Shown here piece after piece: positions 17,357 to 26,654 of a DNA stretch of 64,000 nt. A model generated the notes under the pieces. That model saw only the letters and a program-made list of their open reading frames with translations. It had not been told where the DNA came from and ran no database searches. The DNA comes from an uncultured Paludibaculum sp. Lineage in GTDB: Bacteria; Acidobacteriota; Terriglobia; Bryobacterales; Bryobacteraceae. Position 1 is the first letter of the stretch, and the number at the start of each line of letters is the position of its first letter. Where the stretch lies: the NCBI RefSeq assembly GCF_963665245.1, contig NZ_OY762269.1, positions 2,238,501 through 2,302,500 on the forward strand. Reading direction: 5' to 3'. Position numbers and translations under genes: made by a program.

Positions 17357-19297
17357 ATGAACTCCCGAATCCTGTTCATCCTGGTAACGTCGGTCCTCTT
17401 GCCCGCGCCCGCGCAACAGGTCCGCACCGAGCTCACCGTACACATCACCACACCCATGGCCCCGCCTGCCTGGGCCTTGCTCGAACGCGACCTGCTGAAG
17501 TACAACTCGCTCGCCGTTGAGGAGTTCGCCGCGAAGTTCATCGACGAGCGCGGCTACCTCCTCCACACACCTCGTTGGGGCACTCTCGACGGACCCGACG
17601 ACGCCATCGAGACTTACTGGAATTGGACCCTCCTGCACGCTCTCGGCGGCTCCGGCCGTGTCCTAGACCTCTACAAGAAGGGTCAGGAAGGCCACTGGCG
17701 CCAGTACGGCGAGCTACGCACCAAACTCACCACCCTGGCCGCCTATGGCGCCTACTCCAAGGAGTTCATCACCCAGTCGGATTGGTTCCACACCGGCGAG
17801 GGGATGCGGGCCTTTCTCCTTCAAGGCCTGTCCGACCCCAACAACCAGCTCTACCGCGAGCGGGTCAAGCGCTTCGCCGCCATGTACGACGGCGACGATC
17901 CCGAGGCGCCCAACTACGACAAGGAAAAGAAGATCCTCAAGAGCATCTGGACCGGCAGTAAAGGCCCGATGCTGCACAAGGCAACCACCTACGATTGGGT
18001 GGGCGACCCCGTGCCCGGCACCTTCAACCTGCTGCACAACCCGGCCGGGCGCGGCGCGATGCTCGACCTCGAATCGCACTATAAGAAGATGCTGTCGCAC
18101 TGCGACGAATACCTGGACAGCACCGGCGACAACTTCCTCAATCTCGCCTCCAACATCCTCGGCCTGGATGCCTATGCCCTCACCGGCGACGAAAAGTACC
18201 GCCAGTGGGTGCTCGACTACGTTGGCGCCTGGAAGCAGCGCGCGGCGGAGGCCGGTGGAAACATCCCCAGCAACATTGGCCTCGACGGCAAGCTCGGCGG
18301 TGAGTACAACGGCCAGTGGTGGAAGGGTACCTACGGTTGGAACTTCACCATCTTCGATGGGGAGCTGGGCCAGGTGGCCCATCGCAACTACTTCACCGAT
18401 GGCTCGTGGCCCGGCTTCGGGACCGCTCTGTTGTTGAGTGGCGACCAGAGCTTCGTCGACACGCTACGCAAGCAGATGGACAACCTCTATACGCGGAAGA
18501 AAGTCGAGAACGGTCAGACGCTGCTCCCGCAGATGTACGGCGACCCCCGAGGCTACAAGTTCAACGGGCCGCCGCAGTGGTATCACTACACCAACAAGCT
18601 CTACACCGACCGCCTGACGGAAATCTACCTCTGGTCGATGGACCGCAAGGATCTCGAGCGCCTGCCCGTGGCCACGTCCTTCAACGAGAACCCGGGCCGC
18701 GGCGGGTATGGCGAGCCCGATCGCACCGCCGCCTGGCTGGGGTTCCTCGAAGGCCAGTTCCCCGGCTTCCCGGAAAAGGCCCTGCAGAGCGATCTGGCCC
18801 GCGTCCGGCAGCGCGTCGAGATGATTCACAACGACCGGACGACGGCCGATTCGCGCCTTGCCGACTATCTGCTTGATTTCAATCCGGCCACCACGAATGC
18901 GCTCACCAGTCTCACGTTGGGCGGTTACTTCTCCAGCGGCCGCATCTGGGTGCTCCACAGCCGCTTCCGTTACTTCGATCCGGTGAACCGCCGCGCCGGG
19001 CTGCCCGCCGATGTCGGAGCCCTCGTCGAAAGGCTTGGCGCCGATTCGGCCACGGTCACTCTTGTCAACACCAATCCGATCGAGGCGCGAGAGGTCGTCA
19101 TCCAGGCCGGCGGCTACGGTGAGCACCGTTTCGAAGCCGTGACGGTGGCTGGCCGCAAGATGCCGTATCAGGGCCCGGTCATTACTGTCCGTCTCGACCC
19201 CGGAGCCGGCTCGCGTCTGGAGTTCCAGATGACCCGCTACGCCAACCGGCCCACGTTCGCCTTCCCCTGGGATCGCGGTTGGTATCCGGCTCGTTAA
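17357..19297 (+). CDS. Secreted protein of unknown function, helical-barrel type
   Basis: The protein (646 aa from the ATG at 17357) starts with a signal peptide (MNSRILFILVTSVLLPAPAQQ), which decides the start over an upstream in-frame codon at 17222. The body is rich in aromatic helices such as SNILGLDAYALTGDEKYRQW and ends with a beta-rich segment of about 100 residues. Repeated helix pairs with Trp/Tyr/Gly turns are reminiscent of (alpha/alpha) toroid glycoside hydrolases and polysaccharide lyases, but I recognise no catalytic motif and do not assign an activity. It is a single gene, with a GC hairpin lacking a U-tract (19302-19326) just past the stop. The role may be polysaccharide degradation; that is inference from fold impression only. 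Confidence 0.7.
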   Translation: MNSRILFILVTSVLLPAPAQQVRTELTVHITTPMAPPAWALLERDLLKYNSLAVEEFAAKFIDERGYLLHTPRWGTLDGPDDAIETYWNWTLLHALGGSGRVLDLYKKGQEGHWRQYGELRTKLTTLAAYGAYSKEFITQSDWFHTGEGMRAFLLQGLSDPNNQLYRERVKRFAAMYDGDDPEAPNYDKEKKILKSIWTGSKGPMLHKATTYDWVGDPVPGTFNLLHNPAGRGAMLDLESHYKKMLSHCDEYLDSTGDNFLNLASNILGLDAYALTGDEKYRQWVLDYVGAWKQRAAEAGGNIPSNIGLDGKLGGEYNGQWWKGTYGWNFTIFDGELGQVAHRNYFTDGSWPGFGTALLLSGDQSFVDTLRKQMDNLYTRKKVENGQTLLPQMYGDPRGYKFNGPPQWYHYTNKLYTDRLTEIYLWSMDRKDLERLPVATSFNENPGRGGYGEPDRTAAWLGFLEGQFPGFPEKALQSDLARVRQRVEMIHNDRTTADSRLADYLLDFNPATTNALTSLTLGGYFSSGRIWVLHSRFRYFDPVNRRAGLPADVGALVERLGADSATVTLVNTNPIEAREVVIQAGGYGEHRFEAVTVAGRKMPYQGPVITVRLDPGAGSRLEFQMTRYANRPTFAFPWDRGWYPAR

Positions 19298-19419
19298 CTG
19301 CGGCTGGCCGGACGCGCGCGCCAGCCCCCAGGAATCCCATCGCTGCTGAGATAGCCCAGCTATAGCCGTCCGCCAATGTGGCCGCCGCTGTTCTCCCGAG
19401 TCGGCAGGGGTTTCCGTAC

Positions 19420-19437
19420 GGCCATCGGCCGGGGCCC
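19420..19437. repeat. 18-bp direct repeat, copy 1 (REP-like)
   Basis: GGCCATCGGCCGGGGCCC here recurs exactly at 19716-19733, 296 bases downstream. The two copies bracket the 12-bp tandem array and lie just upstream of a Y1-type transposase gene. Confidence 0.75.
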
Positions 19438-19537
19438 ACAACGGGTGTGGTCCAAGAACACGGGCAAACAGTCCGGATCACTCCTGAGGCACTTCCGCCC
19501 GTTGAGCCCGCAATGTGGTCCCACAGACCTCTCGGAT

Positions 19538-19705
19538 CCGGTCGGGGATCCAATCGAGATTTCAGTCGAACTTCCAATTTGGATTCCAGTCGAAATCCCA
19601 GTCGAAATCCCAGTCGAAGTTCCAGTCCGGATGCCAGTGGAAGTTCCAGTAGGGGTTCCAGTTGAGGTCCCAGTAGGGGTCCCAGTTGAGGTCCCAGTGA
19701 GGGTT
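19538..19705. repeat. Tandem array, 14 units of 12 bp
   Basis: Fourteen consecutive 12-base units run without gap from 19538 to 19705, with consensus CCAGTNGRRRTY. Examples are CCAGTCGAAATC (twice), CCAGTTGAGGTC (twice), CCAGTAGGGGTT and CCAGTAGGGGTC. Because 12 is a multiple of three, every frame stays open and encodes a tetrapeptide repeat: V-E-(I/V)-P on the forward strand, and alternating W-D/N units on the reverse strand. The array is more likely a minisatellite than coding sequence, as no start or ribosome binding site leads into it. Confidence 0.88.
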
Positions 19706-19711
19706 CCATTC

Positions 19712-19733
19712 CCCCGGCCATCGGCCGGGGCCC
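19712..19733. repeat. Palindrome with 18-bp direct repeat, copy 2 (REP-like)
   Basis: CCCCGGCC (19712-19719), a 3-nt loop ATC, and GGCCGGGG (19723-19730) form a perfect 8-bp hairpin. Bases 19716-19733 are the second copy of the 18-bp repeat found at 19420. Short GC-rich hairpins beside a Y1/HUH transposase are the hallmark of REP/RAYT systems. Confidence 0.65.
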
Positions 19734-19840
19734 GCCGCAGTCCCGACGGAATCCAACAAATCCATCGAAGCGCCCAGCCGTTCTGGGGTGACATCAGACG
19801 ATTCCAGAGAGAAACCACCGGGGACACCCACAAACTGAGT

Positions 19841-20326
19841 ATGGCGGTCCTCTTAACCTGGAGTGGCTATGCTCTTCATCCCACCATCCACAGAAGCACC
19901 AGCCTGGTCCGCTGGCGGGAAAAGCAGGCCAAGGCCCGACCCTTCGTCCTGTCCCCCGAACGTCGAAAACTCATCCTCGAAACAATCCAGACCCACTGCA
20001 GCGCAAGAAACTGGTCCCTCCTGGCCGTACACATCCGATCCACCCATCTCCACGTGATTCTGGAGGCACCTGGGGACCCGTCTCGAGCGCTCGGTGAACT
20101 GAAGGCCGCTTGCACAAAAGCCCTCCGGTCTGCTGGACTCGCCGGTCCGGAAGACTGGATCTGGGCCGACTACCGAAACATCCGGAGCCTCCGCACTCCG
20201 GAAGCGATCCGCGCTGCCCTGGAGTACGTGTTGAGAGGCCAAGGTCCCAACATGGATGCCGCGTCGTGTCGGAATCGAGACGAACCAGCCGGCGCGCACG
20301 AGCTTGTCGGTGGCCCGCCACTCTGA
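19841..20326 (+). CDS. REP-associated-type Y1 (HUH) transposase, small
   Basis: From the ATG at 19841 this is a 161-aa protein. It shows the IS200/RAYT pattern: RSTHLHVILEA with the paired histidines H69 and H71 of the HUH metal site, and a later YVLRGQG with Y129 where RAYT proteins carry the nucleophilic tyrosine (usually YI..NP). The preceding RNWSLLAVHI strand also fits. HUH transposases cut and join single-stranded DNA at small hairpins. The open frame extends upstream through the tandem repeat to 19376, but that part is repeat-derived and has no ribosome binding site. The usual Asn in the NP motif is absent, so activity is uncertain. Confidence 0.68.
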   Translation: MAVLLTWSGYALHPTIHRSTSLVRWREKQAKARPFVLSPERRKLILETIQTHCSARNWSLLAVHIRSTHLHVILEAPGDPSRALGELKAACTKALRSAGLAGPEDWIWADYRNIRSLRTPEAIRAALEYVLRGQGPNMDAASCRNRDEPAGAHELVGGPPL

Positions 20327-20635
20327 TCCGCCGCCTCCAGCGGTCGCCTTCCATGTCCGCCCTCCGTGAGGAGCCCGTTGCCCCCTAGCGTCGGGCTCCG
20401 CCCGCTCTCGCTGTCTCGGGAGCCCCGCCCATCGCGCACGGCTCGGACGTTTCCGGCCGATCCAGCCATAAAATGTACCTTTTATGCAAGGAAAAGGACG
20501 CGTGAGCCCTGGAGTTGATAGGTCACGCATCTAGAATTATTTCTCCTTTCTTTTCACGATTGTACGGAACAGTAAAGAAGTGGGCCGCACAAACAGCCAT
20601 TGTCGAGGCGCATTCCACGTGATAACGTTTCCTCC
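20327..20635. other. Intergenic region with two hairpins
   Basis: No gene is visible. GGGCTCC (20393-20399) pairs with GGAGCCC (20419-20425) across 19 bases and could be a degenerate REP or a transposase-gene terminator. An AT hairpin, CATAAAA (20467-20473) with TTTTATG (20480-20486), lies further on. The promoter of the following two-gene unit should be in the AT-richer 20500-20600 stretch. Confidence 0.4.
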
Positions 20636-21085
20636 ATGGAATCGTCTTCCCTTCGTCGCTGGCTATTTACCACAATTGTCGCCTCTTTTCTGATGGGGAC
20701 TCCCCCAATCCGCGCCCAAAGGCGCATCAATGGCCGGGTAGTCGTGGCGATTGTTCCGCTGATTGGGGCGGGTACGGCTGACGACCCACGCCGGCCGAAG
20801 TTTGTCCCAGGGCCGAAGGAGAAGGACAAGGGCGATGCTCTGAATTTTCGGTTCACGTTGAGTGACGACGGCCAATGGGCCATTGTCGCGTTCAGTACCA
20901 GTCACCCGACTGCGGAGAATCTCAAACTGCTGGACGACATTGAGGGCGACAAGGAGTCTGGTGGCTTCGCTGCGGACGCGGCCAAGGCCCGCAAGTCCGA
21001 CCTGGAGTCGGAGATCCGGAAGAAGAAGAAAGACTTTGACTTTGACGAATTGATGGGGTTGGCCGAACCGAAGGAGAAAAAGTAA
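20636..21085 (+). CDS. Small secreted protein preceding the RHS gene
   Basis: This 149-aa protein starts at the ATG at 20636 with a signal sequence (MESSSLRRWLFTTIVASFL...IRAQ). The rest is small and charged, ending in a Lys/Glu/Asp-rich helix (KKKKDFDFDELMGLAEPKEKK is its very end). I recognise no family. Its stop codon TAA shares one base with the ATG of the 1854-aa RHS gene (TAATG at 21083-21087), so the two are translationally coupled and very likely act together. It could be a secretion or folding partner of the RHS protein, which is inference from coupling alone. Confidence 0.65.
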   Translation: MESSSLRRWLFTTIVASFLMGTPPIRAQRRINGRVVVAIVPLIGAGTADDPRRPKFVPGPKEKDKGDALNFRFTLSDDGQWAIVAFSTSHPTAENLKLLDDIEGDKESGGFAADAAKARKSDLESEIRKKKKDFDFDELMGLAEPKEKK

Positions 21086-24000
21086 TGCGCTGGATTGCGG
21101 TGCTCCTGTTGGCTACGTTGCCGGCTCTCGGACAGTACGTGTACTACTCGACCACGTTCGACTGGCCGACTGACATGTACAACCATCCAATCATTCCTTC
21201 AGCGTGGGCGACCAGCGATGAATACGCTTTTAGTACCTCATCTGGCTACCTGACAAATCACGACATCTATTCGTCGGGCTATCTGAAATATACGGGCAAC
21301 TACTCATCCCCCACCGGCGAAGTCAAGACGGCACTTCGGCTTCAGGCCACCGGCGGCACGATCTCACACTATCTCAATATGCGGGATGGGGCGTGGGTGC
21401 CTAATCCCTCGGGAGCGGGTTCGTCCTACCAGGTGGGCCCGACATGGCTGCGGGTTGACTTGCGGAACATCGCGGTAAGCGGGAGTTCCTGCTCCGCCAC
21501 TCTAGCGGTTTCGCAAGCCATCGGGGGGACGCTTACGGCCCTGGCGAGCAAGGCGGTGGGCTGCCACGATGGACTCCAGATGCGGTCTGTCGTGGCGAAT
21601 GGGAAGCTGCTTGTCTACTTTGACAACACTCTCATCTTCGGCCCGTATACCGCACCGGGGAACATCTTTGTCAGCTTCTACGATAGCGCCCCTTCCGGCA
21701 TTGGGATAGCCAACTTACCAACCGTGAACGGAATCACCCAGTTGAGCTTGGGCAATCTGGACTTTATGGGCCCCAACGCGGTGAGCTCATCGTCGGTGGT
21801 CGTAAGCTCCCAGCCGACTTCGATTGGATTGTCGTGGGCGGGTGCCACGGACAATGGCAACTATGGCATGTATCCCACTGGTGTGGCACGCTACGTAATC
21901 AGACGAGACGGCACGGCCCTTGCCGAGACCACCGGTACGTCGTTCACCGATACCACGGTGACCCCAACCGCGACCTACACCTACTCCATCTCCGCCGTCG
22001 ACTACCACAACAACTGGAGTGCGCCGACAGACAAAACCGTCACCGTACCCACGAACAGCGGCCCCGAATGGATGCGCAAGGGCCTGCGTCCGACCAACTC
22101 CTATTGGGGCGGCGAAGGCGAGAACATCAATCTATTCAGTGGGAACCTGAATTTCTCCTTGCCCTTGATCACGGCCGTCGGCCGCAATGGGTGGAAACTC
22201 CCGCTGGGACTCAGCTACAACTCCCAGAACTGGAAGCAGGACCAATCGGGAACGTACAATTCTGGCCAGGACATCGGCTATGGCTACGGCTGGATCATGA
22301 CGCCTGGCAAGATCAGGCCGAGCTACAGCGACTCCGTCACCATCCACCACTACACCTACACCGATCCGAGCGGGGCCGAGTACCGGCTGGACGTGAACGA
22401 GAGCGGAAAGTGGCGGACCAAGGAAGGGCCTCTGGTGCGTTTCGAGGCCTCGACGCAGAAACTCTGGTTCCCGGATGGGAGCTACTGGTGTTTCTATGGA
22501 CTGTCGGGCGGCAACGAGGCTGACGCAGGCACGATGTACCCCACCCACCTCTACGATCGCAACGGCAACCTGACCCTGATCCAGTATATGCAGGGCAGCC
22601 AGGCCGCGGCGGGCTCGACTAGCGGCCGGATCTCCACCATCTCGGATGTCCGGGCTTCGCAGGACCTGGGCGCTGTGTTCCAGTTCGAATACAACACCGA
22701 CGCAACGCCGCACCTGATCCGAATCACGAATCTCATTGCTCCATCCCAGAAGTTTGAGTTCACCTATTCGACGGGGCAGACGCTGACCGCGCCATTCTCG
22801 CCCTTTGGTGCGTATGGCACGACCACCCTGCTGACCACGGTAACCCACGTAGGGCTAGGGCTATCGCACGCATTCACCTATGGGACGAATAACTCGGGCG
22901 AACTGGAGACCGTGACCCTGCCCCGGGGCGGAAAGTTCCGCTGGAGCTACACGGACATTCTCTACGGCAACCAGCAGCGATTCCGCGAGGTGAGCAACCG
23001 CTGGCTGACGATGTCCAGCGGCGCAGCCGAGTACTCGTACACGATTGCCGCGCCGGGCTCGGTGCCGATGGCGGGCCACCTCTCGCGGACGATCGTGGAT
23101 CCTGGCAACAGCGGCGCCAACGACCACGTTTGGTACTTCAACAACGACAGCACCTCCGCCTACTTCGGCTTCACCACGAAGGAAGAAGAGCGCGTGTTGA
23201 CCCCCACGCAGCGGGCGCTCGTGCGTTGGGAGACCACCTGGACGGTGAATTCCAACCAGAATCCGTATGCCCGCGCGATTGTGACGAAGCTCGACCCGGA
23301 CACGGCGAACGAGAAGGTGTCAAAGGTGGAGTTCACGCGCGACGCGTATTTGAACGCCACGGAAGAACGGCAGTACGAGTATGGGAACCTGACCACGCCC
23401 GCGCGGCGAGCGTGGAAGGTCATGGACACTACCATGGCGAGCCAGGGCATGTACGACCGGGTGCAGAGTACCGGCGTGACGGCTGGGGCGCAGACGGTCA
23501 CGACGGCGCAGTTCGCGTACGATGGGGCGGCGAGCTCCAATTGTGGCAGCTCCAGCGTGGCGCTGGCAGATGCCCCGAATATCACCTTCCACGATTCGGC
23601 GTTCGGGACGAACAGGACGGATCGTGGCTTGCCGACGTGGGTTTCCCAGTTGGGCAAGCCGGCCGTGTGCGTAAGCTACGACATTGCGGGCAACGTGACG
23701 CGATCGAGGGAACAAGCGACATCGAAGGAGGTGTCGTTCACTCTGACGGAGGCAACGAAATACGCCTTGCCTGCGATGACCACTCCGAATAACAACTCCA
23801 ACCTGGCGACTTCCTATCAATGGAATCAGATGTTAGGGATGACGCAGGCAACCGGGGCCAACGGGGCGACTTCGACGTTTACCTATGACGCGATCCAGCG
23901 GCCGGCGACGACGACGAATGCCCACGGAGGCATCACCACCTACTACTACTCGCCGACTTGGAGTTACGCGGAGAATGCCTCTGGACGCTACGGGACGGCG

Positions 24001-26649
24001 GTTGACGGATTTGGCCGGACAACGCAGACCCGTGTCGGAGACTCCCTGGGGTGGAAGTCGTACACGAATACCTACTACGAGCCCTGCGCGTGTTCGCCTA
24101 TCGGGAAGATGAAAGGCGTCTCGATGCCGTTTGCCGAGGGGGCCACGGCGAAGTACACGGTGTACACCTACGATGGTCGGGGCCGGACGGTGACCGTGAC
24201 CCTGCCGGATGGCGCGGGGCAGACCACTTACCTGTACGAAGGGAATACAGTGAAGGTAACGTCGCCGGTGCGGGATGCGAGCCGGCCGATCTGGAAGAAG
24301 TACACGATGGACGCCTTCGGTAATCTGGTGCAGGTGAACGAGCCGAACCCGGACGGCGGAGCGGATCTGGTGACTACGTACACCTACAACCTGTTCAACC
24401 AACTGTTGACGGTGACGATGCCGCGTGGGGCGACAACCCAGACACGGACGTTCACCTACAACTCCTTGTTCCAGTTGACGAGCGTCGTCCAGCCGGAAAC
24501 CGGCACGACGGCCTACACGTACGGGCTGGATGGGCAAGTGGCCACAAAGACGGACGCCAAGGGCGTCGTCACGGCGTATGGGCGGGACGGTTACGGGCGG
24601 CTTGTCGGGGTGTACGTGAAGCCGGTCGGCTGGACCGGTTACGACTATACCCAGTCGCCGACGTACGGCTACGATCTGGGCGTGAACGCGCAAGGACGGC
24701 TGAGCACGGTGACGCTGGGCTCGGTCATGGAAACGTACGAGTACTCGGTGGGCGGACTGGTCACGAAGAAGAAGGTGACGTTCCCGAACAACGACACGCC
24801 GCTGGAGGCGAACTACACCTACGACACGGAAGGCCGGTTGGCGTCCACGAAGTATCCGGACGTCTATGGCGCCGATGGGACGGTGGCCGAGACGGGACGG
24901 ACGCTGAGCTACTTCTACGACTCGTTGGGGTTGGCGTCACTTCGCGATTCGACATACCCGATCGCGCCGGGCTATCGGGTCGGGGCATGGCGGAATGCGG
25001 CGGCGCAGATTACACAGATGGTCGTGTACAAGCCGGATGGAACCTCCGACACGGAGACGTTCACCTATAACTCCTTGGGCCAGTTGACGCAGGCGTCGGG
25101 ACGCGGTTCGAATATCGAGTATCGCTACTCGGCCACGGCCAACGACGGGCGCATCACTTCGCGGAAGGACAACGTGAGCGGCGAAGAGGTCTCCTACCAG
25201 TACGACCAGCTTGGGCGCCTGATCGCCGCATCGACGACAGGTCCGGAGTGGGGCCTCGGGTGGGTTTACGATGGATTTGGCAACCGGCTGCAGCAGAACG
25301 TGACGAAAGGCACGGGGCCGTCGGCGGTGTTCAACGTGGATCCGATGACGAACCGGATGACGGGAGCGGGCATCAACTACGACGCCAACGGAAACATGAC
25401 GGGCTTTGGGACGGGCTCGGGCACGGCCACCTACGACCTCTTCAACCGGATGGTGAACGTGACGACGGGCAATGGAACGGAGTGGTACGGCTACTCGGCG
25501 GCGAACCAGAGGATCCAGGTATCGCGGGCGAACGGGACGTTCGAGACGTTCTTCTACGGCCTGGGTGGAGAACTACTGGGCGTGTACCAGCGCGGGACGA
25601 AGGCGAACGGGCACTATTACTTCTCGTCGGCGTCTATTCGGGTGTGGTTTGCCGGCCGGCTGATAGACGGCGGTGGGAACTCGATGGTAACGGACCGATT
25701 GGGCAGTGTGGTGAAGAACGGGACCGAGGCCCTGAGCTACTACCCGTATGGGGAGCAGCGAACGGGGAATGCCAACGCGGACCGGGAGAAGTTCGCGACG
25801 TATTCACGGGATGCGGTTAGCGGACTCGACTATGCCTGGAATCGGTATTACTCGGCGGCTTGGGGGAGGTTTACGAGTGCGGATCCGTACGGTGGCAGCG
25901 TAAGGGCGACGGATCCTCAGAGCTGGAACCGCTACTCCTATACTGACAGCGACCCTATCAATCGTAATGATTCTAGCGGCCTCTGTTGGTGGTGCCGGTT
26001 CATGGCGCCCGACGAATTTGGGATTCGGGCGTGGTTGGAGTCCTACTCAGAAGGAGGTGGTGGTAACTTTAAGTTATGGGTGCCTCTCACTGACCCGAGC
26101 AAATTGGGCGAAATATCTGAATCCCCAGATGAAGAAGCTGTATTGTTCACGAGCGTTTCCGGTAAAGGCGGAGCAAAGAAGGCCCTAGATGAAAAGCTCG
26201 CGGAGGTGTATGAAACCAACTGCTGGAAAAAGCTATTTGGGGAGCAGGCGCTCTCAGCGATTCAATCAAAGGCAGGAAGCATAACTTACTATGATGGTCG
26301 AAGTGACAAGGGGATGATGGACAAGTTGGGAGGAGGCCCGCACATGACATTTGCAGACTATCATGCTGCCAGACCAAGCGCCGCAGCAACAACGTTGCTA
26401 AATAGGAATAATACGGCGAGTGCTAATGTCGTGCTATGGGCCGACTTCTTCGGCGCAGTAAATACGGGGAATCCGACTCCATATTGGGAGCAGCAGAACC
26501 TGCTGTGGCACGAGGCGGTGCATGCTCTCACGGGTCTGACAGACGATCAGCTGGTTTCTAAGTTTGGAATTAGCACGAAGGGTTATCTTACAACGAGTGC
26601 GGCCTTTAACGACTGGCTGACAAAGAAAGATTGCGGGGGGAAGCCGTAG
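21085..26649 (+). CDS. Secreted RHS-repeat protein with C-terminal HEXXH (zincin) domain
   Basis: The 1854-aa protein has a Sec signal (MRWIAVLLLATLPALG), a lectin-like N-terminal region, a fibronectin-III-like domain at about 240-325 (IGLSWAGATDNG, TYTYSISAVDY), and a long array of YD/RHS repeats such as GQLTQASGRGSNIEYRYS. The conserved RHS core end, YYSAAWGRFTSADPY followed by PINRNDSSGL, stops at residue 1633. The last 221 residues are a separate domain ending with WHEAVHALTGL, a HEXXH zinc site at 1809-1813. RHS shells encase variable C-terminal toxins, so this is probably a metallopeptidase toxin. Codon and base use become AT-richer just past the core (from about 25960). There is no PAAR or VgrG region, so Sec export rather than type VI delivery is likely. 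Confidence 0.9.
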   Translation: MRWIAVLLLATLPALGQYVYYSTTFDWPTDMYNHPIIPSAWATSDEYAFSTSSGYLTNHDIYSSGYLKYTGNYSSPTGEVKTALRLQATGGTISHYLNMRDGAWVPNPSGAGSSYQVGPTWLRVDLRNIAVSGSSCSATLAVSQAIGGTLTALASKAVGCHDGLQMRSVVANGKLLVYFDNTLIFGPYTAPGNIFVSFYDSAPSGIGIANLPTVNGITQLSLGNLDFMGPNAVSSSSVVVSSQPTSIGLSWAGATDNGNYGMYPTGVARYVIRRDGTALAETTGTSFTDTTVTPTATYTYSISAVDYHNNWSAPTDKTVTVPTNSGPEWMRKGLRPTNSYWGGEGENINLFSGNLNFSLPLITAVGRNGWKLPLGLSYNSQNWKQDQSGTYNSGQDIGYGYGWIMTPGKIRPSYSDSVTIHHYTYTDPSGAEYRLDVNESGKWRTKEGPLVRFEASTQKLWFPDGSYWCFYGLSGGNEADAGTMYPTHLYDRNGNLTLIQYMQGSQAAAGSTSGRISTISDVRASQDLGAVFQFEYNTDATPHLIRITNLIAPSQKFEFTYSTGQTLTAPFSPFGAYGTTTLLTTVTHVGLGLSHAFTYGTNNSGELETVTLPRGGKFRWSYTDILYGNQQRFREVSNRWLTMSSGAAEYSYTIAAPGSVPMAGHLSRTIVDPGNSGANDHVWYFNNDSTSAYFGFTTKEEERVLTPTQRALVRWETTWTVNSNQNPYARAIVTKLDPDTANEKVSKVEFTRDAYLNATEERQYEYGNLTTPARRAWKVMDTTMASQGMYDRVQSTGVTAGAQTVTTAQFAYDGAASSNCGSSSVALADAPNITFHDSAFGTNRTDRGLPTWVSQLGKPAVCVSYDIAGNVTRSREQATSKEVSFTLTEATKYALPAMTTPNNNSNLATSYQWNQMLGMTQATGANGATSTFTYDAIQRPATTTNAHGGITTYYYSPTWSYAENASGRYGTAVDGFGRTTQTRVGDSLGWKSYTNTYYEPCACSPIGKMKGVSMPFAEGATAKYTVYTYDGRGRTVTVTLPDGAGQTTYLYEGNTVKVTSPVRDASRPIWKKYTMDAFGNLVQVNEPNPDGGADLVTTYTYNLFNQLLTVTMPRGATTQTRTFTYNSLFQLTSVVQPETGTTAYTYGLDGQVATKTDAKGVVTAYGRDGYGRLVGVYVKPVGWTGYDYTQSPTYGYDLGVNAQGRLSTVTLGSVMETYEYSVGGLVTKKKVTFPNNDTPLEANYTYDTEGRLASTKYPDVYGADGTVAETGRTLSYFYDSLGLASLRDSTYPIAPGYRVGAWRNAAAQITQMVVYKPDGTSDTETFTYNSLGQLTQASGRGSNIEYRYSATANDGRITSRKDNVSGEEVSYQYDQLGRLIAASTTGPEWGLGWVYDGFGNRLQQNVTKGTGPSAVFNVDPMTNRMTGAGINYDANGNMTGFGTGSGTATYDLFNRMVNVTTGNGTEWYGYSAANQRIQVSRANGTFETFFYGLGGELLGVYQRGTKANGHYYFSSASIRVWFAGRLIDGGGNSMVTDRLGSVVKNGTEALSYYPYGEQRTGNANADREKFATYSRDAVSGLDYAWNRYYSAAWGRFTSADPYGGSVRATDPQSWNRYSYTDSDPINRNDSSGLCWWCRFMAPDEFGIRAWLESYSEGGGGNFKLWVPLTDPSKLGEISESPDEEAVLFTSVSGKGGAKKALDEKLAEVYETNCWKKLFGEQALSAIQSKAGSITYYDGRSDKGMMDKLGGGPHMTFADYHAARPSAAATTLLNRNNTASANVVLWADFFGAVNTGNPTPYWEQQNLLWHEAVHALTGLTDDQLVSKFGISTKGYLTTSAAFNDWLTKKDCGGKP

Positions 26650-26654
26650 TGGGA

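Noticed and set aside
19538..19705. CRISPR array
   Set aside because: Units are 12 bases, contiguous and without unique spacers; no cas gene is present. It is a simple tandem repeat.
19376..19840. Upstream extension of the Y1 transposase through the tandem repeat as a VEVP-repeat protein
   Set aside because: The frame is open only because the 12-base period is a multiple of three. There is no ribosome binding site or secretion signal, and the reverse strand is equally open.
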